64,000 nt of DNA from UBA695 sp042691655 (GCA_042691655.1 CP170506.1:4154001-4218000); one strand, 5' to 3'; numbered from the stretch's first letter, positions 34,023 through 43,078 are shown. Program-made: numbers and translations. The notes: generated by a model not told the origin, from the sequence alone.

Positions 34023-35003
34023 ATGAGAAACCCAATGGAACCCTTGGACGCCAACCCCCGGCCCCCGATGGCGGGCCTGATCGCAGCCGGTGCCGTGGTC
34101 CTTCTGCTCGTCGTGGCGGCGGTGACGTCGTACTACACTGTCAACGCCGAATCCGAGGGCGTCGTGCTCCGGTTTGGGAAATACCTCGGCACCACCGAGC
34201 CGGGCCTGCATTTCAAGATCCCCTTCGGCATCGACTCCGTCACCGTGGTCCCCACGCGGCGGCAGCTCAAGCAGGAGTTCGGCTTCTATTCGCCGGGCTC
34301 GACGTCCAACCCCGACCAGATTGGCGCGGATCAGGATACGGAAAAAAACATCGTCACGGGCGACCTGAACGCCGCGCTGGTGGAATGGGTGGTGCAATAC
34401 CGCATTGAGGACCCGAAAGCCTACCTTTTCGACGTTCGCAACCCCGGCCAGACGCTACGCGACCTCTCCGAAGCCTCCATGCGCGAGGTCATCGGCGACC
34501 GCACCGTGGACGAGGTCATCACCATCGGCCGCCAGGAGATCGAAATCTCCGCGCTCGCCCGCATGCAGGACCTGGCCAAACGCTACCGCCTGGGCATTCG
34601 CGTCGACCAGGTGCAACTGAAAAACGTCAATCCGCCCCGGCAGGTGCAAGGCTCCTTCAACGAAGTCAACAAAGCCCAGCAGGACCGCGAAAACGCCATC
34701 AACGTCGCCAACGGCGACTACAACAAAGCCATCCCCAAGGCCCGGGGCGACGCCGACCGCGACATCAGCACGGCGGAAGGCTACCGCTTCAAACGCGAAA
34801 ACGAGGCCAACGGCGACGTCGCCTCCTTCACCTCCATGCTGGCCGAATACACCAAGGCCCCCGCGATCACCCGCACACGGCTTTACCTCGAAACCATGGG
34901 CGAGCTAATGCCGCAGGTTCGCCAGAAAATCATCTTCGACGAGTCGCTCAAGCAACTCCTGCCCGTCCTGCCGATGGGAGCCAAAACCGGGGAGGTCAAG
35001 TAA
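34023..35003 (+). CDS. hflK: HflK-type SPFH membrane protein
   Basis: 326 residues. One N-terminal membrane helix (about 16-38), then an SPFH/band-7 domain (EGVVLRFGKYLGTTEPGLHFKIPF) and a coiled, charged C-terminal region. HflK and HflC form a cage around FtsH and modulate membrane protein turnover. A second in-frame ATG at 34035 is possible. The gene is followed one base after its stop by hflC. Confidence 0.93.
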   Translation: MRNPMEPLDANPRPPMAGLIAAGAVVLLLVVAAVTSYYTVNAESEGVVLRFGKYLGTTEPGLHFKIPFGIDSVTVVPTRRQLKQEFGFYSPGSTSNPDQIGADQDTEKNIVTGDLNAALVEWVVQYRIEDPKAYLFDVRNPGQTLRDLSEASMREVIGDRTVDEVITIGRQEIEISALARMQDLAKRYRLGIRVDQVQLKNVNPPRQVQGSFNEVNKAQQDRENAINVANGDYNKAIPKARGDADRDISTAEGYRFKRENEANGDVASFTSMLAEYTKAPAITRTRLYLETMGELMPQVRQKIIFDESLKQLLPVLPMGAKTGEVK

Positions 35004-35004
35004 C

Positions 35005-35982
35005 ATGAAATCCATCACCACCATCTTGGCGGGTGCCGCCGCGCTCGTCGCGCTCCTGCTTCTCTCCGGAGCCTTCTACACCGTCGACCAGACCGAACAG
35101 GTCATCGTCACCCAGTTCGGCAAACCCGTGGGCGAACCGATCACCGAGCCGGGCCTGCACTTCAAGAAGCCCTTCATCCAGGACGTCAACCGCATCGACA
35201 AACGCTTCCTGGAATGGGACGGCGCTTCCGCCGCCATCCCCACCCGGGACAAGACCTACATCCAGGTGGCCACCTTCGCGCGTTGGCGCATCGAGGATCC
35301 CAAGACCTACTTCGTGCGCCTGCACGATGAACGCAGCGCGCAATCCCGCCTGGAGGACATCCTCGGCAGCGAGACCCGCAACGCCATCGCCAAGCACGAC
35401 CTCATTGAGATCATCCGCACCGACAAAAACCGCAAGCCCCAGCGCGACGAGACCCTTAAAGAAGGCCTCGGCACCATCGGCATGCTCCCGACGATCCAGT
35501 TCGGGCGGCTCAAAGTCGAGGAAGAGATCCGGAACGAGGCAGTCGCCAAGCTCGCCGAGTTCGGCATCTCGCTGCTCGATTTCCGCATCAAACGCGTCAA
35601 CTACAACCCCGAAGTGCTCGACCGCATCTACCAGCGCATGATCAGCGAGCGCATGCAGATCGCCCAACGGTTTCGGTCCGAGGGCGAGGGGGAATCCGCA
35701 CGCATCGCAGGCCAGCGGGAGCGCGACCTGAACGAAATCCAGTCCAAAGCCTACTGGCAGGTGCAGAAAATCCGGGGCGAGGCCGACGCCAAGGCTATGG
35801 AAATCTACGCCCGCGCCTACACCCAGAACCCGCAGGCCTCCGAATTCTACACCTTCCTAAAAACCATGGAGACCTACCGGAAAATCTTCACCAAAGACTC
35901 CACCATGGTCCTCTCCACCGACACCGACCTCTTCAACCTCCTCAAACGCTCCACCCCCAAAGGCCCGACCAACACGCCATAG
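35005..35982 (+). CDS. hflC: HflC-type SPFH membrane protein
   Basis: 325 residues. N-terminal membrane helix (about 5-25) followed by the band-7 domain (EQVIVTQFGKPVGEPITEPGLHF) and a long helical segment with RFRSEGEGESARIAGQRERDL. It begins one base after the hflK stop (TAA-C-ATG), so the two are co-translated. The C-terminal tail ends KGPTNTP. The adjacent dead S41 protein may belong to the same quality-control module. Confidence 0.93.
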   Translation: MKSITTILAGAAALVALLLLSGAFYTVDQTEQVIVTQFGKPVGEPITEPGLHFKKPFIQDVNRIDKRFLEWDGASAAIPTRDKTYIQVATFARWRIEDPKTYFVRLHDERSAQSRLEDILGSETRNAIAKHDLIEIIRTDKNRKPQRDETLKEGLGTIGMLPTIQFGRLKVEEEIRNEAVAKLAEFGISLLDFRIKRVNYNPEVLDRIYQRMISERMQIAQRFRSEGEGESARIAGQRERDLNEIQSKAYWQVQKIRGEADAKAMEIYARAYTQNPQASEFYTFLKTMETYRKIFTKDSTMVLSTDTDLFNLLKRSTPKGPTNTP

Positions 35983-35997
35983 CGGCAACCGCGTCGG

Positions 35998-38082
35998 CTA
36001 GTTGCTTTGCGACATCAGCGGCTTTCCATCGTGATTGATCGCATCTGGGTAGTCTTTGCGGATCTGTTCCTGGAGCGCCTTCGCCTCGTCCGTTTTGCCT
36101 GATTTGAGGTAATAACCCGCCAAATAGAACCGGGCGTAGGCCCCCACTTGAACCCCGTCGCCGTAGAAGCAATCGCTGTGATTTTCGATGGCCGCTTTTA
36201 AGTAACTCTCCTGTTCCTGCCCCTGTGACCGCTGGGCAAGATACATCAGCGCGCAACCGGCACGATTGGATTGGGGATATTTCTCAATGACCAGTTTGAG
36301 GACATCCTTTGCTCCCGGGCTGCCCAGTTCCTTGTTGGCCATCTGATAGAGGGACTCAAGTTCCTTGAATTGCTCCGGGGTATAGGTTTTCCGATCCTTC
36401 GCAAAGCGTTCTTTGGCCCGCTCTACATTTTTCGTCTGCTGCGGGGTGATTACCGGAGGATTCAGCATGCGCTCGATACTCACCGCTACGGGCCTTCCAT
36501 CGTGAGCGACCGCGTCGGGGTAGTCTTTTCGAATCTGCTCCAGGAGTACTTTTCCCTCAGCCGTTTTTCCTGATTTAAGGTAGATATCCGCCAAATGGAG
36601 CCGGGCATAAGCTCCCACTTGAACCCCGTCACCGTAGAAGCAATCGCTGTGATTCTGGATCGCTTCTTTCAGGTAAGCCTCCCGATCCGGCCCCGAGGTC
36701 ATCTGGCCAAGGTAGAGAATTGCGCAACCGGTGCGATTTGCTTTGGGGTATTTCTCGATGAGTACCTTGAGGGCTGCCTTGGCTTCCGGGCTTTGCCATT
36801 GCTTGTTAGCCGTCTGGTAGAGCTCCTCGATTTCTTTGAGTTGTTCCGGGGTGTAGGTCTGCCGGTCCTGCTTAAAACGTTCCCTGACCCGCTCTTGGAT
36901 CGGCTTGACAGGTGGTTTTGCGGGCGTGTTCTCTCCGGGGCTCGGAGAACTCTGGGGCTGTACGGCAGCCGTGCCAGAAAGGACATTGGCGGGAGGCGTT
37001 TGTTGCGGTTCGTTGGCGGTTTTTTCCGAGCTAATGGCGCTTCGTGTCAGCGTCGTAATCCCGAGCGCCAAAAACAGCGCCAGCCCCAGTTTCCACGCAT
37101 GCGAAGCGCCCGCCGTGGCTTGCATGATGCGCGTGAGCCGTTCTTTAAGGTGGCGGTTGCTTTCCATCATGCTGACAGAGGGCAGGATCGTGCCTGGTCG
37201 CGGCGAAAAATCTTCCAGCAACCGCAGGAGCGTCTCGCCGTATAGGCGCTTCAATCCGATTCGATCTTGTTCCAGCACCAGCGCGTCGCACGCCAGTTCG
37301 CGGTCCTGGCGCATTTGCCTAAACGCGAACCACAACACGGGGTTGAACCAGTGCACGATTTGCAGCCCGAGCAGCAGAGGATTGAGCCAGAGATCCTTTC
37401 GCCGCAGATGGGCAAATTCGTGCAGAAAAACCATGCGAAGCTCTTCGGGCGAAAAGCGTTGGGGAAGGCCCTCCGGCAAAAGCAGAACCGGGCGCAGCAA
37501 CCCCATCATGGCAGGGGCGCTCACGTGGGGCGTTTCGAGGATTCGCATCCGTTGGCGCACCCGTTGCAGCGTACCCATCTGCTCCGCTGCCGCTTGCGCA
37601 CAAGCCAGCACCGCCGCGTTCTCGCACTCAGGCGCGCGCCGGACGGCCCGGCCAAAACGCCGCACCTGGAGCAAAGCGACCGCGCCAAACCCCGTCGCGC
37701 CCAGCAGCCAAAGCAAAGCCAAGCCCTGTTTCATCGAGACAGTAAGGATTTGGGCTCGCGCGGATTGCATTTGGGGCAGAGGCAGGGCGGCGGGCGGCGT
37801 TACCGCGTCGGTGTCCAAGGCTGAGGCAACCCAGCGTTCCGCCCAAACCGGCGTCACCCCGCGCTCCATGGCAAACCCTTTAGTTCGCAGGGGCATTTGC
37901 GGCAACGCCGGAAGCAGCAATCGCGCGACGACCAGCAGCCAAAGGGCATAGCGCCAGGATGCCGGGAGCGATTTGCGAAAACAAAAACGCACCAGCAGGA
38001 TCGCCAAAACGATCCAGGCTGCTTCCCATGAGGTGTGCGCCAGCCATTGGGTGAGGCGCTCTAAAAAGCCGAGTGGATTCAT
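35998..38082 (-). CDS. BlaR1/MecR1-type M56 metallopeptidase with duplicated C-terminal sensor
   Basis: 694 residues from ATG 38082. The N-terminal part has the M56 membrane fold with the zinc motif HEFAH at 221-225 and LWFAFRQMRQDRELACDALV (about 250-269). In place of the usual penicillin-binding sensor it has a linker (about 350-400) and two copies of a ~130-residue domain (about 403-535 and 560-690), sharing YTPEQ.KE.E.LYQ, HSDCFYGDGVQVGAYARF and RKDYPDA. The domain looks helical, TPR-like. It overlaps the BlaI-type gene by ATGA, so the pair is a regulatory unit for an unknown stress. Confidence 0.88.
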   Translation of the reverse strand: MNPLGFLERLTQWLAHTSWEAAWIVLAILLVRFCFRKSLPASWRYALWLLVVARLLLPALPQMPLRTKGFAMERGVTPVWAERWVASALDTDAVTPPAALPLPQMQSARAQILTVSMKQGLALLWLLGATGFGAVALLQVRRFGRAVRRAPECENAAVLACAQAAAEQMGTLQRVRQRMRILETPHVSAPAMMGLLRPVLLLPEGLPQRFSPEELRMVFLHEFAHLRRKDLWLNPLLLGLQIVHWFNPVLWFAFRQMRQDRELACDALVLEQDRIGLKRLYGETLLRLLEDFSPRPGTILPSVSMMESNRHLKERLTRIMQATAGASHAWKLGLALFLALGITTLTRSAISSEKTANEPQQTPPANVLSGTAAVQPQSSPSPGENTPAKPPVKPIQERVRERFKQDRQTYTPEQLKEIEELYQTANKQWQSPEAKAALKVLIEKYPKANRTGCAILYLGQMTSGPDREAYLKEAIQNHSDCFYGDGVQVGAYARLHLADIYLKSGKTAEGKVLLEQIRKDYPDAVAHDGRPVAVSIERMLNPPVITPQQTKNVERAKERFAKDRKTYTPEQFKELESLYQMANKELGSPGAKDVLKLVIEKYPQSNRAGCALMYLAQRSQGQEQESYLKAAIENHSDCFYGDGVQVGAYARFYLAGYYLKSGKTDEAKALQEQIRKDYPDAINHDGKPLMSQSN

Positions 38083-38453
38083 GGTTTGTCCTCCTCTTGG
38101 TCGAGCACTTTGCGCAGTTGATCGAGCTCTTTGCGGGTGAGTTTGCGGTTTTGAACAAAATGAACCAGGAGCGCCTCCGCCGCGCCTCCAAAAAGGCGAT
38201 CCAGCAGCGAGTCGACCTCTTCCTGCACGCACTCTTCGCGCGGGAGCGCAGGGCGGTAAAGGTAGCGGTTGGCTTCCTGGGTGTAATGGAGCGCGCCCTT
38301 CTGAACCAGCCGCGCGAGCATGGTGCGCACGGTGTTGGGGGCCCAGGATTCTTTGTGAGAAAGCGCCTCAAGCACCTCGGCGGCGCTGATGGGGTGCTGC
38401 TTCCAGATGACTTCCATGACCTTCCATTCGGCAGGGGCAATATTGATGCTCAC
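38079..38453 (-). CDS. BlaI/MecI-family transcriptional repressor
   Basis: 124 residues, starting with GTG at 38453 (MSINIAPAEWKVMEVIW). This is the winged-helix repressor that M56 sensors inactivate by proteolysis. Family features are the EWKVMEVIWKQHPISA start, TVRTMLARLVQKGALHY in the recognition region and the C-terminal dimerisation helices. The gene overlaps the M56 gene by 4 bases. The promoter immediately upstream carries dyads of the BlaI type. Confidence 0.93.
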   Translation of the reverse strand: MSINIAPAEWKVMEVIWKQHPISAAEVLEALSHKESWAPNTVRTMLARLVQKGALHYTQEANRYLYRPALPREECVQEEVDSLLDRLFGGAAEALLVHFVQNRKLTRKELDQLRKVLDQEEDKP

Positions 38454-38459
38454 GGCGCT

Positions 38460-38489
38460 ATATAACTACACTAGTAGTTGCTTCGTCAA
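38460..38489 (-). promoter_or_regulatory. Promoter of the blaI-type gene, apparently leaderless
   Basis: On the minus strand TTGACG (38484-38489) and TTATAT (38460-38465) are separated by 18 bases. Only 6 bases lie between the -10 box and the GTG start, so transcription would begin at or next to the start codon. A leaderless mRNA is expected. Confidence 0.65.
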
Positions 38490-38512
38490 CTACAATCAAC
38501 TACAACTGTGGT
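38464..38512. promoter_or_regulatory. BlaI-type operator dyads
   Basis: Dyad 1 at 38464-38479 (AACTAC-ACTA-GTAGTT) lies between the -35 and -10 boxes. Dyad 2 at 38499-38512 is ACTACA-AC-TGTGGT. Both match the ACTACA/TGTAGT half-sites bound by BlaI/MecI repressors in other bacteria. A further AACTACA-type half-site lies at 38488-38494. Confidence 0.75.
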
Positions 38513-38556
38513 CTATCGAAACACGGCCCTTTTCGCAGGGATACTTTTGGCCCTCC

Positions 38557-39630
38557 CTAAGCCGTCGTCTTAGGGTAGCTGCCCAGAATTTTCAGCCATG
38601 TGCAGCGCTTCTCCATTTCAGCGAGCGCCTCGGACACCCGGGGGTCTTGCGCGTGGCCTTCGATGTCGACGAAGAAGAAATATTCCCAGGCTTTGCGCTT
38701 GGAGGGGCGGCTTTCGATCTTGCTCATCGAAATGCCCAGCTGCTGTAAGGGCTCCAGCGCGGAGATGAGCGTCCCGCTCTTCTCGGCGGGGACGGAAAAG
38801 AGCAACGACGTTTTGTCCTGCCCCGAGGGCGGGCACGGCTGCGGCCCGATGACCAGAAAGCGCGTGGTGTTAAAGGCGCTATCCTGAATGGAGGCCTCCA
38901 GGATGTCGAGCTGGTAGAGCTCTGCCGCGAGCTTCCCGGCGATGGCCGCCGTATTCGGCTCCTCGGCGGCGTGCTGCGCCGCGCGGGTGTTACTGGATGC
39001 CACGAGGACTTCCGCCGTGGGGAAATTCGTCTGAAGCCATCGGCGGCATTGCCCCAACGACTGCGGATGGGAGTAGATCTTGCGGATTTCCGAACGCGGG
39101 CAGCGGGCCAGGAGGTTCTGCTCCACTTTGAGCAGGATCTCGGAGCAGATTTGCAGGTCGCTCGACATGAATTCGTCGAGCGTGTGGGTCACGGCTCCCT
39201 CGGTGGAGTTCTCAATGGGTACCACTCCGTAGTCGGCGGTGCCGCGCGCCACCGCAGCGAAGACTTCCGTGATGTTCGCCTGCGCGGAGTACTCCACGCT
39301 CGCGCCGAATTTGTTGCGCGCCGCCTCGTTGGTGTACGTCCCCGCCGGGCCGAAGTAGGCGATGACGAGCCCCTTTTCGAGCTGGTAGGAGGCCGACATG
39401 ATCTCGCGGTAGATGGCCCGCACCGCCGAGGCCGGGAGCCGTCCGCCGAGCTTCGCGTTGCGCTTTTCCAGTGAACGCAGGAGGGTCTCCTCTCGGTCCG
39501 GGGCAAAGATCGCGCCTCCGTTACGGCGCTTCACCTCGCCCACTTCGTGGACAAGTTCGGCGCGCTGGTTGAGCAGCTCGAGCAGGCGCTCGTCGAGGGC
39601 GTCAATTTTCTTGCGGATCGGTGTCAGCAT
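38557..39630 (-). CDS. pheA: Bifunctional chorismate mutase/prephenate dehydratase
   Basis: 357 residues. Phenylalanine synthesis. N-terminal AroQ chorismate mutase helices (about 1-85: RKKIDALDERLLELLNQRAELV), then prephenate dehydratase (AYFGPAGTYTNEAA, VVPIENSTEGAV, RFLVIGPQP) and a C-terminal ACT domain with the Phe-binding ESRPSKRKAWEYFFFVD. The start overlaps the scpB end by 29 bases, so translation is probably coupled. Confidence 0.95.
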   Translation of the reverse strand: MLTPIRKKIDALDERLLELLNQRAELVHEVGEVKRRNGGAIFAPDREETLLRSLEKRNAKLGGRLPASAVRAIYREIMSASYQLEKGLVIAYFGPAGTYTNEAARNKFGASVEYSAQANITEVFAAVARGTADYGVVPIENSTEGAVTHTLDEFMSSDLQICSEILLKVEQNLLARCPRSEIRKIYSHPQSLGQCRRWLQTNFPTAEVLVASSNTRAAQHAAEEPNTAAIAGKLAAELYQLDILEASIQDSAFNTTRFLVIGPQPCPPSGQDKTSLLFSVPAEKSGTLISALEPLQQLGISMSKIESRPSKRKAWEYFFFVDIEGHAQDPRVSEALAEMEKRCTWLKILGSYPKTTA

Positions 39631-40414
39631 GGTCTTGGAAAGGGAGTTCGGGCGCCCCGGGGAACTCGGGAAGCACGATGGGCTGGGGAGCCGCCGGAGG
39701 CTCGGGGAGCGTCTCGGGCTCTGGACTCGGCTCCTCTGCCGGGATGGCCGGGGCCTCTGGTTCGGATGGGGCCGCCGGTTCGGGTTGCGCCTCTTCGGCC
39801 ACGGCTCCGGACGGGAAGAGCTCGCCCGTGGCGGGTGGGGTAGCGGTGGGCAGCTTGACGCGGCGGAGCTCCTCGACGTTGGGCAGTTCGTCGAGCGATT
39901 TCAGCCCAAAGTGCTGCATGAACACCTGCGTGGTTTCGTAAAGCAGAGGGCGGCCCGGCACCTCGGCCCGGCCGGAGATGCGCACCAGGCCGCGATCGAC
40001 CAGGCTTTGCATCACGCCGTCGACCGCCACGCCGCGCACGGCCTCGATATCGGCCCGGGTGAGCGGCTGCCGGTAGGCGATGATGGCGAGCGTCTCCAGT
40101 GCGGGGCCACTGAGGCGCGTCGGCTTGCTCTCGGGGTAAAGCTGGCGAATCCACACCGCGTATTCCTTGCGGGTCACGAACGTCCAGCCGTCCGCCTGCT
40201 CCATGAGCTGGAAGGCACGGCCCTGCGCGTCGTAATCCTGCCGCAGCTCCTGGATAAGCCCCTTCACCTCGCCCACGCGCAGCTTGGCCGCCTCGCGGAC
40301 CGGCTCGTCGTCGGCGTCCGAGAGCGCGCCGCGCAGCGCCGCCAGGATCTCCTTGACGGTAAGCGGTTTGTTGGAAGCGAAGACCAGAGCTTCGATAATT
40401 TCTTTGAGCAGCAT
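39602..40414 (-). CDS. scpB: Segregation and condensation protein B
   Basis: 270 residues. ScpB dimerises and binds ScpA and SMC to condense the chromosome. Tandem winged helices: EIIEALVFASNKPLTVKEI near the N-terminus and LAIIAYRQPLTRADIEAVRG in the second domain. A long acidic, Pro/Glu-rich tail from about 205 to the end is typical. scpA is not adjacent. Confidence 0.93.
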   Translation of the reverse strand: MLLKEIIEALVFASNKPLTVKEILAALRGALSDADDEPVREAAKLRVGEVKGLIQELRQDYDAQGRAFQLMEQADGWTFVTRKEYAVWIRQLYPESKPTRLSGPALETLAIIAYRQPLTRADIEAVRGVAVDGVMQSLVDRGLVRISGRAEVPGRPLLYETTQVFMQHFGLKSLDELPNVEELRRVKLPTATPPATGELFPSGAVAEEAQPEPAAPSEPEAPAIPAEEPSPEPETLPEPPAAPQPIVLPEFPGAPELPFQDHADTDPQEN

Positions 40415-40665
40415 GAAAGGGGTCGGAAATTAGAACACAGAAGGCCAGACTGACACTAGGGAAATTTCAGGGCATCTCTGGAAACCGGGCGCTCTTTTCC
40501 CTCAGCAGCCAGTTAACCCGTTGACGCGGGGCAAAATCTCGGGAAGCTGTCTCTGCAGAGGGGCGGCATTTTCGAGAAAAGCAGGCAGAACTTGCCGGAC
40601 TCTCCTCAAATTTGAGAAAACCGCTTTTCATCTTCCCCTTTAGTACCTTATCTTGTGACCAAAGA

Positions 40666-42027
40666 ATGGCTCGGATCCTGATTATCGACGACGAACCGGC
40701 AATGGTGGAAGTCATCTCCACCATCTGTCGCGACATGGGGCACCAAGCGTTCCCCTTCAACTCCGCCGCGCGCGCGATCGAGGCGCTCCCCGGCACGATG
40801 CCCCAACTGGTCGTCGCTGACATCAAGATGCAGCACCTCACCGGTTTCGACGTCCTGCGCGCCTGCAATGACCTCTCGCAGCGCCCCGCCGTCATCATGG
40901 TCACCGGCTACGCCTCGGTGGAAACCGCCGTGGAAGCGATGAAGCTCGGCGCGTTCGACTACGTCACCAAGCCCTTCAAAATCGACCAATTTCAGCTCAC
41001 CCTCCAGCGCGCGCTCGACTTCCAATGCGCCGTCCGGGAGAACACGATCCTTAAACGGGAGCTCAAGGACCGCTACAAGTTCGAGAACATCGTCGGTACC
41101 AGCTCCAAGATGCAGCAGGTCTACAACCTGATCGCCAAGGTGGCCGACACCGACAGCACCATCCTGATCCAGGGCGAGAGCGGCACCGGTAAGGAGCTCG
41201 TGGCCCGGGCGCTCCACTTCAACAGCCGCCGCCAGCATCACCCTTTTGTGGCCATTAACTGCTCCGCGCTGCCCGAGAACCTGCTCGAAAGCGAGCTCTT
41301 CGGGCACAAAAAAGGGGCCTTTACCGGAGCCGTGCAGGACAAAATGGGCCTCTTCGAGGAAGCCCACAACGGGACGATCTTCCTGGACGAGATCAACTCG
41401 ATGGCACAGACCCTCCAGACCAAGCTCCTGCGCGTTTTGCAGGAACGGACGATCCGCCGCGTGGGCGACACGAAGAACATCCCGATCAGCGTCCGCGTGC
41501 TGGCGGCCTCGAATGAATCGCTGCACGAGAAGATCCTCACCGGCGGCTTCCGCGAGGACCTCTACTACCGCCTGGCGGTGATCCCCGTGGACCTCCCGCC
41601 GCTGCGCGACCGCCCGGAGGACATCCCGCTCCTGGCCCAGCATTTCATGCAAAAAGTGGCCGCGCAGAACCAGACGCCGGTGCCCAAGATCGAGGCCGAC
41701 GCGATGGAGGCGCTGACCAAATACGCCTGGCCCGGCAACGTCCGGGAACTGGAGAACGCCATCGAACGCGCCTGCGCGCTCTGCGACGACTCCCACATCA
41801 CCTTGACCGACCTGCCCGCGCAAGTGGCCCAGCGTAGCGCGGCCCTTGGTGGAGAAACCGCCGAACCGGGCAAGCTCCCGGTGGGCGAGCCGCTGGATGC
41901 CTACGTGAAAGCCCTGGAGCGGCGGTTCATTGAGGAAACCATCCACTTCAACGACGGCTCCCGCGACCGCGCCGCCAAGATGCTCGGCATCAGCATGGCG
42001 ACGCTCTATCGCAAGCTGGCCAATTAG
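40666..42027 (+). CDS. Sigma-54-dependent response regulator (NtrC family)
   Basis: 453 residues from ATG 40666. Receiver domain with the acceptor Asp in VVADIKMQHL and Lys in YVTKPFK; AAA+ domain with Walker A GESGTGKE, the sigma-54 contact loop GAFTGA and Walker B GTIFLDEI; C-terminal Fis-type helix-turn-helix (RDRAAKMLGISMATLYRKL). It activates sigma-54 promoters on phosphorylation. No histidine kinase lies next to it, and target promoters were not found in the window. Confidence 0.95.
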   Translation: MARILIIDDEPAMVEVISTICRDMGHQAFPFNSAARAIEALPGTMPQLVVADIKMQHLTGFDVLRACNDLSQRPAVIMVTGYASVETAVEAMKLGAFDYVTKPFKIDQFQLTLQRALDFQCAVRENTILKRELKDRYKFENIVGTSSKMQQVYNLIAKVADTDSTILIQGESGTGKELVARALHFNSRRQHHPFVAINCSALPENLLESELFGHKKGAFTGAVQDKMGLFEEAHNGTIFLDEINSMAQTLQTKLLRVLQERTIRRVGDTKNIPISVRVLAASNESLHEKILTGGFREDLYYRLAVIPVDLPPLRDRPEDIPLLAQHFMQKVAAQNQTPVPKIEADAMEALTKYAWPGNVRELENAIERACALCDDSHITLTDLPAQVAQRSAALGGETAEPGKLPVGEPLDAYVKALERRFIEETIHFNDGSRDRAAKMLGISMATLYRKLAN

Positions 42028-42068
42028 ATCGGGGAGGCGGTTCCCGCGCCTCGTCCCCTCCCCGCGCT

Positions 42069-42719
42069 CTAGCAATCGCCCAAGGCGCGGCGGTATTCCA
42101 CGAGCTCCTTCACGGAGACCATCGGCATGCCGTGTTGCGCTGAAAAAGCGGCGATCTGCGCCCCTTTGGCCATGGTGCCGTCGGGGTTCATCAATTCGCA
42201 AAGCACGCCGCAGGGCTGGAGCCCGGCCAGGCGCGTGAGATCAACGGTCGCCTCGGTGTGGCCGGGGCGCTCCAGCACCCCGCCGGGGCGAGCCCGCAGC
42301 GGAAAGACGTGGCCGGGGCGGTTTAAATCAGAGGGCCGGGCCCCTTGGGCCGAGGCGGCGCGAACCGTTTGCAGGCGGTCGTGGGCCGAGACGCCGGTGG
42401 TCACACCCGTGGCCGCTTCGATGGTGACGGTGAACGCCGTGCCGTAGTGGCTGGAGTTCTTCTCCACCATGAGCGGGAGATCGAGCGCGGTCGCCTTTTC
42501 GTCCGTAAGGCAAAGGCAGACGATGCCGCTGCAATCGCGGATCAGGAGCGCCATTTGCGCTTCGGTGAGGTGTTCGGCCGAGTAGATGACGTCGGCTTCG
42601 TTTTCCCGGTCGGGATCGTCGGAAACCAGAACGCCCTGGCCGTTTTGCAGGGCGCGGAATGCGGCGGCCACCCGGGGATACGCCGCCAAGAGATTGGATT
42701 GAGTCTGATTCATGGTCAT
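42069..42719 (-). CDS. ribB: 3,4-dihydroxy-2-butanone 4-phosphate synthase
   Basis: 216 residues. Converts ribulose 5-phosphate to the four-carbon unit of riboflavin. The start at 42719 has AAGGA 8 bases upstream; a second ATG lies at 42713. Conserved DDPDRENEADVI metal/substrate loop, GVSAHDR and RPGHVFPLRA. It is a stand-alone RibB, not fused to GTP cyclohydrolase II. Expression is controlled by the FMN riboswitch directly upstream. Confidence 0.95.
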   Translation of the reverse strand: MTMNQTQSNLLAAYPRVAAAFRALQNGQGVLVSDDPDRENEADVIYSAEHLTEAQMALLIRDCSGIVCLCLTDEKATALDLPLMVEKNSSHYGTAFTVTIEAATGVTTGVSAHDRLQTVRAASAQGARPSDLNRPGHVFPLRARPGGVLERPGHTEATVDLTRLAGLQPCGVLCELMNPDGTMAKGAQIAAFSAQHGMPMVSVKELVEYRRALGDC

Positions 42720-42808
42720 TTGCAAGTTCCTTAGAATCAGGGTGGCAAACCGCGCCTGGCCCCGCCGCCGGACGACGTCCGGGCAAGCCAAGCCGCGCAT
42801 GTTTCTCT

Positions 42809-42963
42809 TTTATCCGGACTGTACCGTCGGCTCCGGCATCGCACCGGATCTGCTGACCCTCCGGCCCCTGTTTTTAAAAGGGGCCGAAAGCGCTCGTGGG
42901 CTCCCCGGAGAAAAAAACCTCCGGGATACCACCGGTGGGGAGTTGCACCCCGCCCTGAGAATG
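42809..42963 (-). promoter_or_regulatory. FMN riboswitch (RFN element) of ribB
   Basis: On the minus strand the 5' core is TCTCAGGGCGGGGTGCAACT followed by CCCCACCGGTGGTAT, and the 3' core is GATCCGGTGCGATGCCGGAG then CCGACGGTACAGTCCGGAT. These are the conserved parts of the FMN-sensing RNA. Two variable hairpins sit between (stems CCGGAG/CTCCGG and GGCCCC/GGGGCC). It ends about 90 bases before the ribB start; no terminator U run is obvious, so control of translation is likely. Confidence 0.95.
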
Positions 42964-43035
42964 GACTGCTAACTTACGGCCCCCGGGACAACCGTGTCAA
43001 CCCTCCAGGGTGCCAGGGCCCGCGATGCGCCCGGG

Positions 43036-43078
43036 CAAAAAACACAAAGACGCGTGACCCCAGAGGCCCGCGTCTTTG
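43036..43078 (-). terminator. Rho-independent terminator of the PUR-domain gene
   Basis: A 10-bp stem (43045-43054 with 43069-43078) with a 14-base loop, followed on the minus strand by GTG and six U (43036-43041). It lies 24 bases after the small gene stop and separates it from the riboswitch. Confidence 0.8.

Noticed and set aside
40648..42201. Open frame of 517 codons opposite the sigma-54 activator
   Set aside because: The plus-strand protein has every motif of its family; the opposite frame is composition-driven.
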